From Companilactobacillus paralimentarius DSM 13238 = JCM 10415 (GTDB taxonomy: Bacteria; Bacillota; Bacilli; Lactobacillales; Lactobacillaceae), in assembly GCF_001434985.1 (NCBI RefSeq), contig NZ_AZES01000165.1, forward strand, positions 1 through 64,000: DNA of 64,000 nt, in the 5' to 3' direction. A model generated the notes under the pieces. It was not told the DNA's origin. It saw only the letters and a list, made by a program, of their open reading frames with translations, and did no database searches. Shown one piece after another: positions 25,787 to 34,488 of the stretch. Every line of letters starts with the position of its first letter. Position 1 is the first letter of the stretch. The position numbers and the translations under genes were made by a program.

Positions 25787-27040
25787 TTACTTAAAGAATA
25801 ATTCTTTACATGCATTAGCAATAGCAATCTTAACGTGTTCAAATGTCAATCCACCTTGAATATAGATAATATAAGGTGCACGCATTGGTCCATCACAAGA
25901 AAATTCAATACTTGCCCCAGAAACAAAGGTTCCGGCCGCCATAACAACTTTATCCTCATAACCTGACATTTCACTAGGTACAGGCAAAACATTTGAATCA
26001 ATTGGTGAGAATTTTTGAACCATTTCGGCAAATTTAACCATTTTATCTGGATCGTTGAATTCAATAGTCTGAATCAAATCTGTCCGGTCATCATTCCACT
26101 TAGGTGATACGTTCAAACCTAATTTTTCAAAAATACCTGCTTCAAAAATGGCACCCTTAATGGCATTACCAGTTACTCTTGGAGCTAAGAAGAAACCTTG
26201 GAACATCTCTGACAAACGACCAACTGTAGGACCTTCAGAAGCACCAATTCCGGGAGCTGTAAGGCAATAACTTGCTAATTCAACTAAATCCTTCTTACCG
26301 ACGATATAGCCACCTACTTTGGCCAAACCACCACCAGCATTCTTGATTAATGAACCGGCCATAATATCAGCACCTACTTCAGTAGGTTCAACTGTTTCGG
26401 AAAATTCACCATAACAATTATCAACAAAGATAATCGCATCGGAAACGGTTTTAATTTGTTTGATAATCTCTGCAATTTCTTTAACTGTCAAACTCTTACG
26501 TACCGAATAACCACGAGATCTTTGAATAGCAATAACTTTAGGATTCTGTTCTTTGATCTTCTTCTTCATCAAATCAAAGTTAACCTTGTCGCCATCCATT
26601 TCAACGTAATCAAAACCAATCTTGTAATCGATCAAAGAACCCTTTTTGTTACCAGCAGTTCCAATAACTTCTTGCATTGTGTCATATGGTTCGCCTGTAA
26701 CGTAAAGTAAATTATCTCCTGGACGAAGCATACCAAAAAGTGCCGTTGCCAAAGTATGTGTACCTGAAACAAATTGTGGACGTACTAAAGCTGCTTCAGT
26801 CTTGAAAACATCGCAATAGACATCTTCCAATTGGTCACGACCACGATCGTCATCCCCATAACCAGTCGTACCTAGCAAACTACTCTCATCAATGCTTTCT
26901 TTTCTAAAGGCTTCTAAGACTTTATTTTGATTATCCAAAACTTGCTCATCAATTTCAGCTAATTTTGGAGCAATCATCTCATCAGTTTCTTTGATAACCT
27001 CTTTTAATTTATCTGGAAATGCTGCGTTCCATTTAGTCAT
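25787..27040 (-). CDS. ynbB: Methionine gamma-lyase family PLP enzyme (aluminium-resistance type)
   Basis: A 417-residue PLP-dependent protein of the YnbB family, often annotated as aluminium resistance protein. Conserved blocks include LLGTTGYGYDDRGRD-like (here GYGDDDRGRDQLE), VRPQFVSGTHT, FVDNCYGEF and GSLIKNAGGGLA, whose lysine is the probable PLP Schiff base. The true reaction is not settled for this family; C-S lyase activity is inferred from its fold. It overlaps the miaA stop by 8 bp; the pair is conserved in lactobacilli and bacilli. Confidence 0.88.
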   Translation of the reverse strand: MTKWNAAFPDKLKEVIKETDEMIAPKLAEIDEQVLDNQNKVLEAFRKESIDESSLLGTTGYGDDDRGRDQLEDVYCDVFKTEAALVRPQFVSGTHTLATALFGMLRPGDNLLYVTGEPYDTMQEVIGTAGNKKGSLIDYKIGFDYVEMDGDKVNFDLMKKKIKEQNPKVIAIQRSRGYSVRKSLTVKEIAEIIKQIKTVSDAIIFVDNCYGEFSETVEPTEVGADIMAGSLIKNAGGGLAKVGGYIVGKKDLVELASYCLTAPGIGASEGPTVGRLSEMFQGFFLAPRVTGNAIKGAIFEAGIFEKLGLNVSPKWNDDRTDLIQTIEFNDPDKMVKFAEMVQKFSPIDSNVLPVPSEMSGYEDKVVMAAGTFVSGASIEFSCDGPMRAPYIIYIQGGLTFEHVKIAIANACKELFFK

Positions 27041-27959
27041 TGTGCCCTCCTACAAATTTTATGATATTTTTCTCGATTGTTTCTTGATAATTATTATCAT
27101 CACTAATATTATACCAATCTACATCCATTTGATTACGGAAATATGTAAATTGACGCTTGGCAAAATGACGAGAATTTTTCTTGATTTCATCTAAGCAACT
27201 CTCTAAAGAGGCTTTCTGTTCAAAATAGGGAAATAGTTCTTTGTAACCGATAGCATTCTTAGCTTGGACAAACGTTTCACGATGATTAAAAACATATTCT
27301 GCTTCATCTAGTAGTCCCATTTCCACCATTTTATCAACTCGTTGATTTATTCGTTCATATAACTTAGGACGAACATCAGTCAAACCGACTAAATAAAAAT
27401 CAGCCCATTTATTACCATTATTTTGATTGATTATTGATTTGCCAGTAGTACGTATTACTTCAATTGCTCGAATTAATCTTCGAGAATTTTCAATATCAAT
27501 TTTTTGATAAGCAATCGGATCTTCCGATTTCAAAATTGCCTGCAACTTATTTACGCCATCGTCCTTTTCGATTTCAAGCAACTCTTGTCGTACTTTGTCA
27601 TCTCCAGTAGAACTACCACCTAAATTAAGATTATTTATCAACGAACTCAAATAAAACCCAGTTCCTCCAACAACGAATGGAACCTTTCCCTGCTCGTTTA
27701 AATCTATAATTATTTTTTTGGCACGTTCTTGAAAATTTTTAACTGTATAACGTTGATCTGGATCACAAATATCAACCAAATGATGTGGTACAGCCTTTAA
27801 TTCAGCTGGTGAATCCTTGGCAGTACCAATATCTAGATGACGATATATTTGCATCGAATCACCGGAAATTATTTCACTATGAAACTTTTGAGCCAATTTT
27901 AGCCCCAACGCACTTTTTCCCACTGCCGTTGGACCGACAATTGCTATAACTTTTTTCAA
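27033..27959 (-). CDS. miaA: tRNA dimethylallyltransferase
   Basis: A 308-residue enzyme that isopentenylates A37 of tRNAs reading UNN codons. It has the P-loop GPTAVGKS, GDSMQIYRHLDIGTAK, HHLVDI and the GGTGFYL motif. The start is TTG at 27959 with GGGGTAAT upstream. It is coupled to the PLP enzyme gene downstream and divergent from the DUF3042 gene. Confidence 0.96.
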   Translation of the reverse strand: MKKVIAIVGPTAVGKSALGLKLAQKFHSEIISGDSMQIYRHLDIGTAKDSPAELKAVPHHLVDICDPDQRYTVKNFQERAKKIIIDLNEQGKVPFVVGGTGFYLSSLINNLNLGGSSTGDDKVRQELLEIEKDDGVNKLQAILKSEDPIAYQKIDIENSRRLIRAIEVIRTTGKSIINQNNGNKWADFYLVGLTDVRPKLYERINQRVDKMVEMGLLDEAEYVFNHRETFVQAKNAIGYKELFPYFEQKASLESCLDEIKKNSRHFAKRQFTYFRNQMDVDWYNISDDNNYQETIEKNIIKFVGGHND

Positions 27960-28045
27960 AAAATTACCCCACTTAATATAGTCTTTTATAGATATTTTAA
28001 AGGAAATAAGCCATAATGAGAACTAAAGACAGGAGGAATTATATT

Positions 28046-28240
28046 ATGGCAAAAAATCAAAAACATTTTCGTTTTGTTAAAGGCTTTCTTGTTGGTTCAT
28101 TAACAACAGCAACAGCCGTTTATGGTGCACTACATGCATTCAAGAAAAAGGTTATCGAACCTGAAAACGAAGAAAACGAACGAGTTGAAGAAAACCGCAG
28201 ACGTGCAAATCGTAAGAGTCTTCAAGCACATCAAGGTTAA
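28046..28240 (+). CDS. DUF3042 family small membrane protein
   Basis: A 64-residue protein starting at the ATG after AGGAGGA. It has one short hydrophobic segment (GFLVGSLTTATAVYGALHAF, about 12-31), then KKKVIEPENEENERVEENRRRANRK, the diagnostic pattern of DUF3042. It is found throughout Lactobacillales with no known function. The charged C-terminus is probably cytoplasmic. A strong bidirectional terminator follows. Confidence 0.85.
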   Translation: MAKNQKHFRFVKGFLVGSLTTATAVYGALHAFKKKVIEPENEENERVEENRRRANRKSLQAHQG

Positions 28241-28256
28241 TTAATTACTAAACAAT

Positions 28257-28298
28257 AAAAAATGCTGTGTCAGAATTTTTTCTGCACAGCATTTTTTT
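28257..28298. terminator. Bidirectional terminator
   Basis: A long hairpin (28261-28274 with 28281-28293, one mismatch) flanked by A and T runs separates the convergent DUF3042 and rhodanese-like genes. Confidence 0.9.
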
Positions 28299-28704
28299 AT
28301 AGCTTAGTAGTTTTTTTAGTTTGACCTTCCCAATCGGAAAGGCGATCCTCTAACCACTTAACGTCAGTAAAGCCCCATTTTTTTGTTAACTTGATGGCAG
28401 CACGAACACAAATATTCTTACTATCTGCATATAAATATACAGGAAGATCTGGTCTCAATTCGCCCTCATTATATTTTAACTGCGTATAAGGAAGACTTCT
28501 AGCACCAAGGATATGTTTTGCATCGAATGCATTTTTTTCTCTCAAATCAACAATTTGAGCTTTTCTCATTGTTTTTTCAAAGGTTTTTTGATCAAGTGAG
28601 CCACCCATTTGTCTACCTTTATACCAATAATAAAGCCATGAGCCGACCCAATAGATGATAAATCCTATTACAATAACGTACAAAACTGCATTTAATACTT
28701 GCAT
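28297..28704 (-). CDS. Membrane-anchored rhodanese-like protein lacking the catalytic Cys
   Basis: A 135-residue protein with one N-terminal transmembrane helix (about 4-24) and a rhodanese domain (IVDLREKNAFDAKHILGARSLPY). In active rhodaneses the loop reads YCxxGxRS; here it is YADSKNICVRAA, so the catalytic Cys position is Ala. A cysteine lies six residues later, outside the usual loop position. It is likely a binding rather than sulphur-transfer protein. It matches the YqhL type that neighbours glcK in Bacillus. ATG at 28704 has AGGGG 9 nt upstream. Confidence 0.85.
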   Translation of the reverse strand: MQVLNAVLYVIVIGFIIYWVGSWLYYWYKGRQMGGSLDQKTFEKTMRKAQIVDLREKNAFDAKHILGARSLPYTQLKYNEGELRPDLPVYLYADSKNICVRAAIKLTKKWGFTDVKWLEDRLSDWEGQTKKTTKL

Positions 28705-28716
28705 TAACACAAACCC

Positions 28717-29679
28717 CTAACCAACTTTAATCAATGAAGCAGCACCGATAACACCTGCACCATTACCAAGACTAGCAAGTCTTAGTTCAGTTGAGTCCTT
28801 GATTGTAGCAAATTCATTCTTACGCATAGCTTTGTCTACTTTGTTTAGAAGGAATTCTCCAGCAGCAGAAACACCACCACCGATAACTACATATTTAGGA
28901 TTCAAAGTATTAGCGATATTACCTAAAACAAATCCAAGTGAATCACAAACATAATCAGCAACGATCAATGCTAGATCATCATCTTTTTTAGCTAAATCGA
29001 AAACATCTTTAGCAGAAATATCTTGACCATCATCAAGCATAGCCTTCAATTCTGAATCTCCAGCATACTCTGAAGCACGATCTCTAGCGACACGAACGAT
29101 ACCAGTAGCAGAAGCGATTGTTTCCAAACAACCTCTCTTACCACATGTACACATGAAACCGTTAGGATCAACGGTAACGTGACCGATTTCACCTGCTGCA
29201 CCATTAGCACCTTGTAATAATTGACCATTGGCGATGATACCACCACCAACACCAGTACCAAGTGTTACGAAGACAACATCTTTAGCATTATTACCAGCAC
29301 CTTGCCATCTTTCACCAAGTGCTGCAACATTAGCATCATTTTCAATAGTTACAGGAAGACCTGTTCCCTTTTCAATGTCGCGAACTGGATAAACTTCGTT
29401 AGTCCAGTTAAGATTGTAGGCACCCTTGATTGTTCCTTTTTCATGATCGATAGTACCAGGTGAACCCAAACCAATTCCATCAAATTGATCAGCACTCATG
29501 CCGTACATATCAAGATGATGATTGATTGAATCAATAATATCAGGAATAATTAATTGTCCGTCAGATAGAATATTTGTTTCAATACTCCATTTTTGTTGAA
29601 TCTCACCTTTTTCAGTAAGAATAGCAAATTTAATTGTTGTACCACCAAGGTCAACACCGATTAACTTTTTGTCTGTCAC
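28717..29679 (-). CDS. glcK: ROK-family glucokinase
   Basis: A 320-residue cytosolic kinase phosphorylating glucose to glucose 6-phosphate. Motifs are the ATP site GVDLGGTTIKFAIL, sugar-binding ENDANVAALGE, GTGVGGGI, GEIGHVTVDP and the ROK zinc site with CTCGKRGCLE. There is no N-terminal DNA-binding domain, so it is not a ROK repressor. The start is GTG and overlaps the yqgQ stop by 4 bp. Confidence 0.95.
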   Translation of the reverse strand: MTDKKLIGVDLGGTTIKFAILTEKGEIQQKWSIETNILSDGQLIIPDIIDSINHHLDMYGMSADQFDGIGLGSPGTIDHEKGTIKGAYNLNWTNEVYPVRDIEKGTGLPVTIENDANVAALGERWQGAGNNAKDVVFVTLGTGVGGGIIANGQLLQGANGAAGEIGHVTVDPNGFMCTCGKRGCLETIASATGIVRVARDRASEYAGDSELKAMLDDGQDISAKDVFDLAKKDDDLALIVADYVCDSLGFVLGNIANTLNPKYVVIGGGVSAAGEFLLNKVDKAMRKNEFATIKDSTELRLASLGNGAGVIGAASLIKVG

Positions 29680-29906
29680 TTTGATCTGTCCTTTTCTTTC
29701 TCTTCTTCTATTCTATGCTCACGTTTTAAGACCAATTGAGCATTAATGAAGGTCTTTTTGTCGATCATTTGACTCTCATATAAACGCTTAACTTCAATAA
29801 ACATAAGCTCTATATCCCACATTCTTTTACCAACGTGAACAAAAGTGCCATATCTTTTTAGAAGTTGTTGAACGTCATAAAGAGTTCTAAAACTCATCTC
29901 ATCCAT
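29676..29906 (-). CDS. yqgQ: YqgQ family small protein (DUF910)
   Basis: A 76-residue protein with the YqgQ pattern: LYDVQQLLKRYGTFVHVGKRMWDIELM and the charged end. A helical fold is known for the family, which has been suggested to bind single-stranded nucleic acid. It lies between rhomboid and glucokinase, overlapping each by 8 and 4 bp; the same order occurs in Bacillus. Confidence 0.9.
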   Translation of the reverse strand: MDEMSFRTLYDVQQLLKRYGTFVHVGKRMWDIELMFIEVKRLYESQMIDKKTFINAQLVLKREHRIEEEKEKDRSK

Positions 29907-30570
29907 AAACTATCATACCTTTTGTATACATAAAGTAAGAAATTACGACTAAAACAACTAGAGATAATATTCTAAAAATCATCTTAGGACGTTGTATACC
30001 AGGCAAACCTAAGGTATATCCTAAGAACAATCCCCCAAGTGCACCACCAAGATGCCCCCAAATATTAATACTAGGCATTAATAAGTCCAAAAGTAAATTA
30101 ACGACAATTAAGCCTAGAAAACTCTTACCAATTTCAGTCATAAATCTATTTTCACGATATATGAATCCCAAAGCTAAGAAAGCCGCAAAGAGACCAAAAA
30201 TCGAAGTACTAGCACCCACTGAAATTGCATTATCACTTCCAAAAGCAAAACTTGCTAAATTACCAGTGATACCACTTAAAAGGTAAATTGTTAAAAAGCG
30301 CCAATGACCTATCATGGGCTCCAATATTTGACCAACATATAATAGTGTAAACCCATTCATGAAAATATGGAAGACACTTAAGTGTAAAAATATTGGTGTA
30401 ATTAAACGCCACCAGTCACCAGTCTGAATACTTGCATTCGTCATGGCACCCATTGTCATCAAAGTATTGCTATTCTGTGAGCCTCCAGCTAGAACTTCAA
30501 CCAGATAAACTCCGATAGTCAATACCAAGAGTGTCCATGTTACATATGCATTACTCTGTCGATTAAACAT
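29899..30570 (-). CDS. Rhomboid family intramembrane serine protease
   Basis: A 223-residue protein with six to seven transmembrane helices. The catalytic Ser lies in GASTSIFG and the His in WGHLGGALGG, with HXXMNGF (HIFMNGF) in the third helix. Unlike Bacillus GluP it has no large N-terminal cytosolic domain or TPR tail. It is inserted between 5-FCL and YqgQ with 8-bp overlaps, so all are co-translated. Confidence 0.93.
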   Translation of the reverse strand: MFNRQSNAYVTWTLLVLTIGVYLVEVLAGGSQNSNTLMTMGAMTNASIQTGDWWRLITPIFLHLSVFHIFMNGFTLLYVGQILEPMIGHWRFLTIYLLSGITGNLASFAFGSDNAISVGASTSIFGLFAAFLALGFIYRENRFMTEIGKSFLGLIVVNLLLDLLMPSINIWGHLGGALGGLFLGYTLGLPGIQRPKMIFRILSLVVLVVISYFMYTKGMIVYG

Positions 30571-31135
30571 TTTGTTGATCCTTATCTGTCTTAGCTAAAA
30601 TGATTTTATCTATTGGTTTATCTAATACATAAATCAGCCACTGTGCTTTTTCATAATATTGCTGTGAAGATGCTAAAGAGATAGTCTTAGTTGGATACTT
30701 AGCCAGATATCTATCAAAACATCCTGCACCAAATCCTAAACGATTATGCCTATCCTTAGAAAAGGCTAGACCTGGAACAATTAAAAGATCAGGAGGATCC
30801 ATTAAATTATTTTCATAATTCTTTGGTTCACGAACACCAAAAGGACTCTCTTCGATTTCAGTATCTTTCGTATACTTAACAAAAGTCATTGAATGATCGG
30901 CAAAAGTCTTTGGAATATAAACTTCCTTGCCTATTTCCCAACACTGATTGATGATCGGGAACGTCGGAATTTCATCATTCATACTTAAAGTAATTCCAAC
31001 ACTTGGTGCATTTTGAAAATCTAAATCATTAAAAAGCTGAAAATAAATATTATTGATCTCTTTTTGTGCCTTGTCAGATTTCATAAAAGCACTAACCAGA
31101 TCAATTTGCTTCTTTCTAAAGCTTACTTTATCCAA
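30563..31135 (-). CDS. 5-formyltetrahydrofolate cyclo-ligase
   Basis: A 190-residue ATP-dependent enzyme converting 5-formyl-THF to 5,10-methenyl-THF. The C-terminal motif NRLGFGAGCFDRYL and the IPTF...G substrate region are seen. The start is TTG at 31135 with GGGAGTGA upstream. It begins the 5-FCL-rhomboid-YqgQ-glcK-rhodanese transcript. Confidence 0.93.
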   Translation of the reverse strand: MDKVSFRKKQIDLVSAFMKSDKAQKEINNIYFQLFNDLDFQNAPSVGITLSMNDEIPTFPIINQCWEIGKEVYIPKTFADHSMTFVKYTKDTEIEESPFGVREPKNYENNLMDPPDLLIVPGLAFSKDRHNRLGFGAGCFDRYLAKYPTKTISLASSQQYYEKAQWLIYVLDKPIDKIILAKTDKDQQNV

Positions 31136-31154
31136 CTAATCACTCCCAATCCTA

Positions 31155-31190
31155 GTAAAAAAAAACAACAGGAATTTTAACCTGTTGTTT
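31155..31190 (-). terminator. Terminator after rpmG
   Basis: A perfect 10-bp stem (31163-31172 with 31181-31190) is followed by a long T-run on the minus strand. It overlaps the last base pairs of rpmG. Confidence 0.85.
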
Positions 31191-31338
31191 ATTTTGTTTC
31201 ACGATGCAATGTAACAGTACGTTCGCGTGGACAATACTTCTTAAGTTCAAGGCGATCAGGGTTGTTACGTTTGCTCTTGTTTGTTAGATATGTACGTTCA
31301 TGACATGAAGTACATTCCATTGTTATGTTTACTCTCAT
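31189..31338 (-). CDS. rpmG: 50S ribosomal protein L33
   Basis: A 49-residue protein starting [20 protein letters not shown] and containing [21 protein letters not shown]. The first CxxC pair is intact, but the second is CPRE, leaving three of the four zinc-ligand cysteines. Forms with this change are usual for one lactobacillar L33 paralogue. AAGGA lies about 12 nt before the ATG. Confidence 0.94.
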   Translation of the reverse strand: MRVNITMECTSCHERTYLTNKSKRNNPDRLELKKYCPRERTVTLHRETK

Positions 31339-31427
31339 CTTTGGAACATCCTTTCATAAATACTTAACTAAATTCAACTAATTAAATATATCATTTTTTA
31401 CGGTATTTTAAAAGGTCAAATCAGGAT

Positions 31428-33536
31428 TTATTTCTGTCCTGTCATCTTATAGTAATCCGTATATATCTGTTTTGCAAGTAATTGTGGGTATGATCCACTT
31501 TCACTAGTTAAATTAGGGAACACAATAGCCATCGCAATATTAGGATCACTATAAGGTCCAAAACTAACTAAACTAGTAGTAATTGTTTCAGGAGGATCAC
31601 TGCTTGGATTATCAGGGTCATAGTAGAATGACTGAGCAGTACCAGTCTTAGCGGCTACAGCTGGCTTAATATTGGCCAAACGAGTAGCAGTAGTCCAGTA
31701 ACCACTACCGTGAACAGCGGCATACATACCTCTCTTAACAACGTCTAATTCATCATTAGTGAATCCAACTTTGTTCAAGACCTTAGGTTGTGTAACTGAA
31801 GTCAAGGCACCTTTAGTACCATCATCTTTAGTCTTTTGAATCGATTGTACAATATATGGTTTCATTCTATAGCCACCATTAGCAATAGTTGAAATATATT
31901 GAGCCATTTCAATTAAAGTATAGGCGTCATAGTTTCCATAAGACAAATCCAGTGCAGAACCAGTCTTCAATTCACCAGAACTATTAAGTGTAGCACCTTC
32001 GATACCCTTTGTTTCACCGGAAATATCAATACCAGTCTTCACACCTAATCCAAATTGATTGAAATAACCTCTCAATTTAGAAAAGATATCTGAATCCATT
32101 TTAATATAAGTATTTGCTGTATATTTAGCATTAGCTTCCTTCATTGCCAAAGCCATCATGTACTCATTAGATGAGAACTGAAGGGCTTGTACAGCACTCA
32201 AGCTACTGAAGGTACCAATTGGGTAAACAGACTTCTTAACTGGAGTACCAGGCAAGTAAATTGGTTCATCGGCCAAAGTATTGTTAGATGGTGAAATAAC
32301 TCCATCCATCATGGCACCTAAAACAGTTGCACCCTTAACGGCAGAACCCATTACGAAGGTACGATTGATAACACCTAAGGCATCTTCACTAGTTTTACCA
32401 GTCTTAGGATTATTGTGAACCCCGGCCATAGCCAAGATAGCTCCGGTCTTAGGATTCATAGCAACAACATAAGCACCATCAGAGTATTGTGTAATACCAG
32501 CAGACTTAGCGGCACTGTATTGCGTATTTAAAGCATCTTGTACTTTCTTTTGGAAAGATGAATCAATAGTCAAATTAAGGTTTCCACCCTTTTGACCTTT
32601 GTAAACAACTTTACTCTTCTTAATCTGGTTATTAGAACCCACTTGTACTTCACGTTTACTCTTAGTACCAGAAAGAATTGATTCATAACTCTTTTCCAAA
32701 TAACTCGTACCAACACGGTCATTACGAGAATAACCAGATGCCAACATAGTATTTAATTCATCATCAGGAATACCTTGTTGTTCTGTAGAAACTCCACCGA
32801 TAATACTTTCGATAGATGTCCCTTGTGGATAATCACGTTCCCAGTTACTACCAATACTAATTCCAGGCAACTCTGTTAAATGTTCACTAACTTCAGCGAT
32901 CTCTTTAGCGGTTAAATTCTTATCCTTCAAAAAGACTGTAGAAAGTGAATAAGCTGAACTCATTTTCTTAAATAAAGTGGCCCTTTGAAGGTCTTTATCA
33001 TTCAAATGAATACCTTGTTGTTCAACATATTTAACTTCATTTGCATAAATTTTAGTAGATGTTAAGGCGTCTCCACTTGAATTAACACGATATGATTTAG
33101 GCATCTGCTTAATAACTTTAGCTGATTTACCTGGTGCTGACAGAATATAATCAGCCTTATCACGGTTAGTTAAATTAGTTTTCTCAACGGTTAAATATTT
33201 AGTCAATCTGTTAACGATTTGATAGATATCTGTCGACTTAACGCTACCACTCTTTGTGTATGTAATAGCGTTTTGTGTTGAATTACCTACCAATAGTCTA
33301 CCTTTAGAATCATAGATCATTCCACGAGGTACACTGCCTGTCATTACTGTCTTGTCTGTTCGGTTAACTTCAGCTTGAAATTTACCACCATAAACGATTT
33401 GTAAATATGCAAGTTGTCCAACTAACATGGCAAATAGAACAAAGACAATAAAAAAAAGCAGGTTTAGACGAAATGGAATAGTAGACTTCGCTTGACTACC
33501 TGTTCTTTTCTTTAATATATCAAGTATTCTTCTCAT
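31428..33536 (-). CDS. Class B penicillin-binding protein (transpeptidase)
   Basis: A 702-residue PBP2b/PbpA-type protein for cell-wall cross-linking. One transmembrane anchor near 20-45 precedes a dimerisation domain (about 55-330). The transpeptidase domain has SAVK (SxxK active site), SSN (SxN) and KTGT. The ATG at 33536 has AAGGA 4 nt upstream; a TTG at 33548 is in frame but lacks a site. The nearby mltG and greA are neighbours in other lactobacilli. It probably belongs to the elongation machinery, which is inference. Confidence 0.93.
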   Translation of the reverse strand: MRRILDILKKRTGSQAKSTIPFRLNLLFFIVFVLFAMLVGQLAYLQIVYGGKFQAEVNRTDKTVMTGSVPRGMIYDSKGRLLVGNSTQNAITYTKSGSVKSTDIYQIVNRLTKYLTVEKTNLTNRDKADYILSAPGKSAKVIKQMPKSYRVNSSGDALTSTKIYANEVKYVEQQGIHLNDKDLQRATLFKKMSSAYSLSTVFLKDKNLTAKEIAEVSEHLTELPGISIGSNWERDYPQGTSIESIIGGVSTEQQGIPDDELNTMLASGYSRNDRVGTSYLEKSYESILSGTKSKREVQVGSNNQIKKSKVVYKGQKGGNLNLTIDSSFQKKVQDALNTQYSAAKSAGITQYSDGAYVVAMNPKTGAILAMAGVHNNPKTGKTSEDALGVINRTFVMGSAVKGATVLGAMMDGVISPSNNTLADEPIYLPGTPVKKSVYPIGTFSSLSAVQALQFSSNEYMMALAMKEANAKYTANTYIKMDSDIFSKLRGYFNQFGLGVKTGIDISGETKGIEGATLNSSGELKTGSALDLSYGNYDAYTLIEMAQYISTIANGGYRMKPYIVQSIQKTKDDGTKGALTSVTQPKVLNKVGFTNDELDVVKRGMYAAVHGSGYWTTATRLANIKPAVAAKTGTAQSFYYDPDNPSSDPPETITTSLVSFGPYSDPNIAMAIVFPNLTSESGSYPQLLAKQIYTDYYKMTGQK

Positions 33537-33560
33537 ATTATCCTTCAAAAAAGCGAATAG

Positions 33561-33857
33561 TTATTCATTAGATTTAAAAATGTAATTGGGTCCATCTAGT
33601 TTAGGATCATATTCAACCAACAGATCATATCTAGCAAAAAACCAAGTATCACTATCGGTAATAAAATATGTAATTCCATCAACTACAGTGCTAGACTCCG
33701 GATCAATTGGTTTTTCTTTTCGCATAGCAATTGAAAAACCATCATGAACCATTGTCTTACCATATACTTTACCATAGAAATGGATTCCATCCCCAGGAAC
33801 CAAATCAAGTTCCTCACGGAACCATTTAGAAGCTTCATCAGTTATTTCAATTTTCAT
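33561..33857 (-). CDS. HesB/YneR-like protein without Fe-S cysteines
   Basis: A 98-residue protein with the HesB-like fold pattern (MKIEITDEASKWFREELDL, GDGIHFYGKVYG, FSIAMRKEKP). The three cysteines of A-type Fe-S carriers are absent, as in the YneR branch. Function unknown. ATG at 33857 is supported by GAGGTGA upstream. It lies 24 bp before the PBP gene and follows greA after a 50-bp gap in the opposite reading direction of coordinates (same strand). Confidence 0.85.
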   Translation of the reverse strand: MKIEITDEASKWFREELDLVPGDGIHFYGKVYGKTMVHDGFSIAMRKEKPIDPESSTVVDGITYFITDSDTWFFARYDLLVEYDPKLDGPNYIFKSNE

Positions 33858-33907
33858 TATTGTCACCTCAATATTTTATAAGGTAAACATAACAGAAAAC
33901 GTCTTCA

Positions 33908-34384
33908 CTAAGCAACTTCTACGGACTTAACAGTCAAATCATAACTGCCAACAGGTGTCTCAACAGTAACAACGTCACCTGTATGCTTACCTAACAAAGC
34001 TTTAGCAATCGGTGAGTCATTTGAAATTTTACCACTATCAGGATCTGATTCAGCAGCACCAACAATCGTGTAAACATCAGGTTCTTCACCGTCTTCTTGA
34101 ACGGTAACCTTTTTACCAATAGAAATTTCATCACTAGCAACTTCATCAGTATCAATGACATTAGCGTATTGTAGCATTTCAATAATTTGTGAAATACGTG
34201 ATTCAACAACACTTTGTTCATCTTTAGCAGAAGTATACTCAGAATTTTCAGATAAATCACCAAAACTTCTAGCAATCTTAATTCTGTTGATTACTTCTGG
34301 ACGTTTAACCTTCTTTAAATTTTCCAATTCTTCTTCGAGCTTTTTCTTACCTTCAGCTGTCATAGGGTAACTTTTATCTGCCAT
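33908..34384 (-). CDS. greA: Transcription elongation factor GreA
   Basis: A 158-residue factor that rescues backtracked RNA polymerase by stimulating transcript cleavage. The N-terminal coiled coil ([22 protein letters not shown]) carries the acidic tip with SENSEY, and the C-terminal FKBP-like domain ends [13 protein letters not shown]. It is downstream of mltG, separated by a hairpin. Confidence 0.96.
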   Translation of the reverse strand: MADKSYPMTAEGKKKLEEELENLKKVKRPEVINRIKIARSFGDLSENSEYTSAKDEQSVVESRISQIIEMLQYANVIDTDEVASDEISIGKKVTVQEDGEEPDVYTIVGAAESDPDSGKISNDSPIAKALLGKHTGDVVTVETPVGSYDLTVKSVEVA

Positions 34385-34434
34385 TTTATAACTTCCTCAT
34401 TTCTAAAAAATCATTTATTAATATTCTAATTTTA

Positions 34435-34470
34435 AAATGTCATCTAATCAACCATGATTAGATGACATTT
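34435..34470 (-). terminator. Hairpin after mltG
   Basis: A perfect 16-bp stem (34435-34450 with 34455-34470) with a 4-nt loop. The T-tract is short (TTTT then A), so termination may be partial. Confidence 0.65.
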
Positions 34471-34488
34471 CTTAATTCACTATAAATA

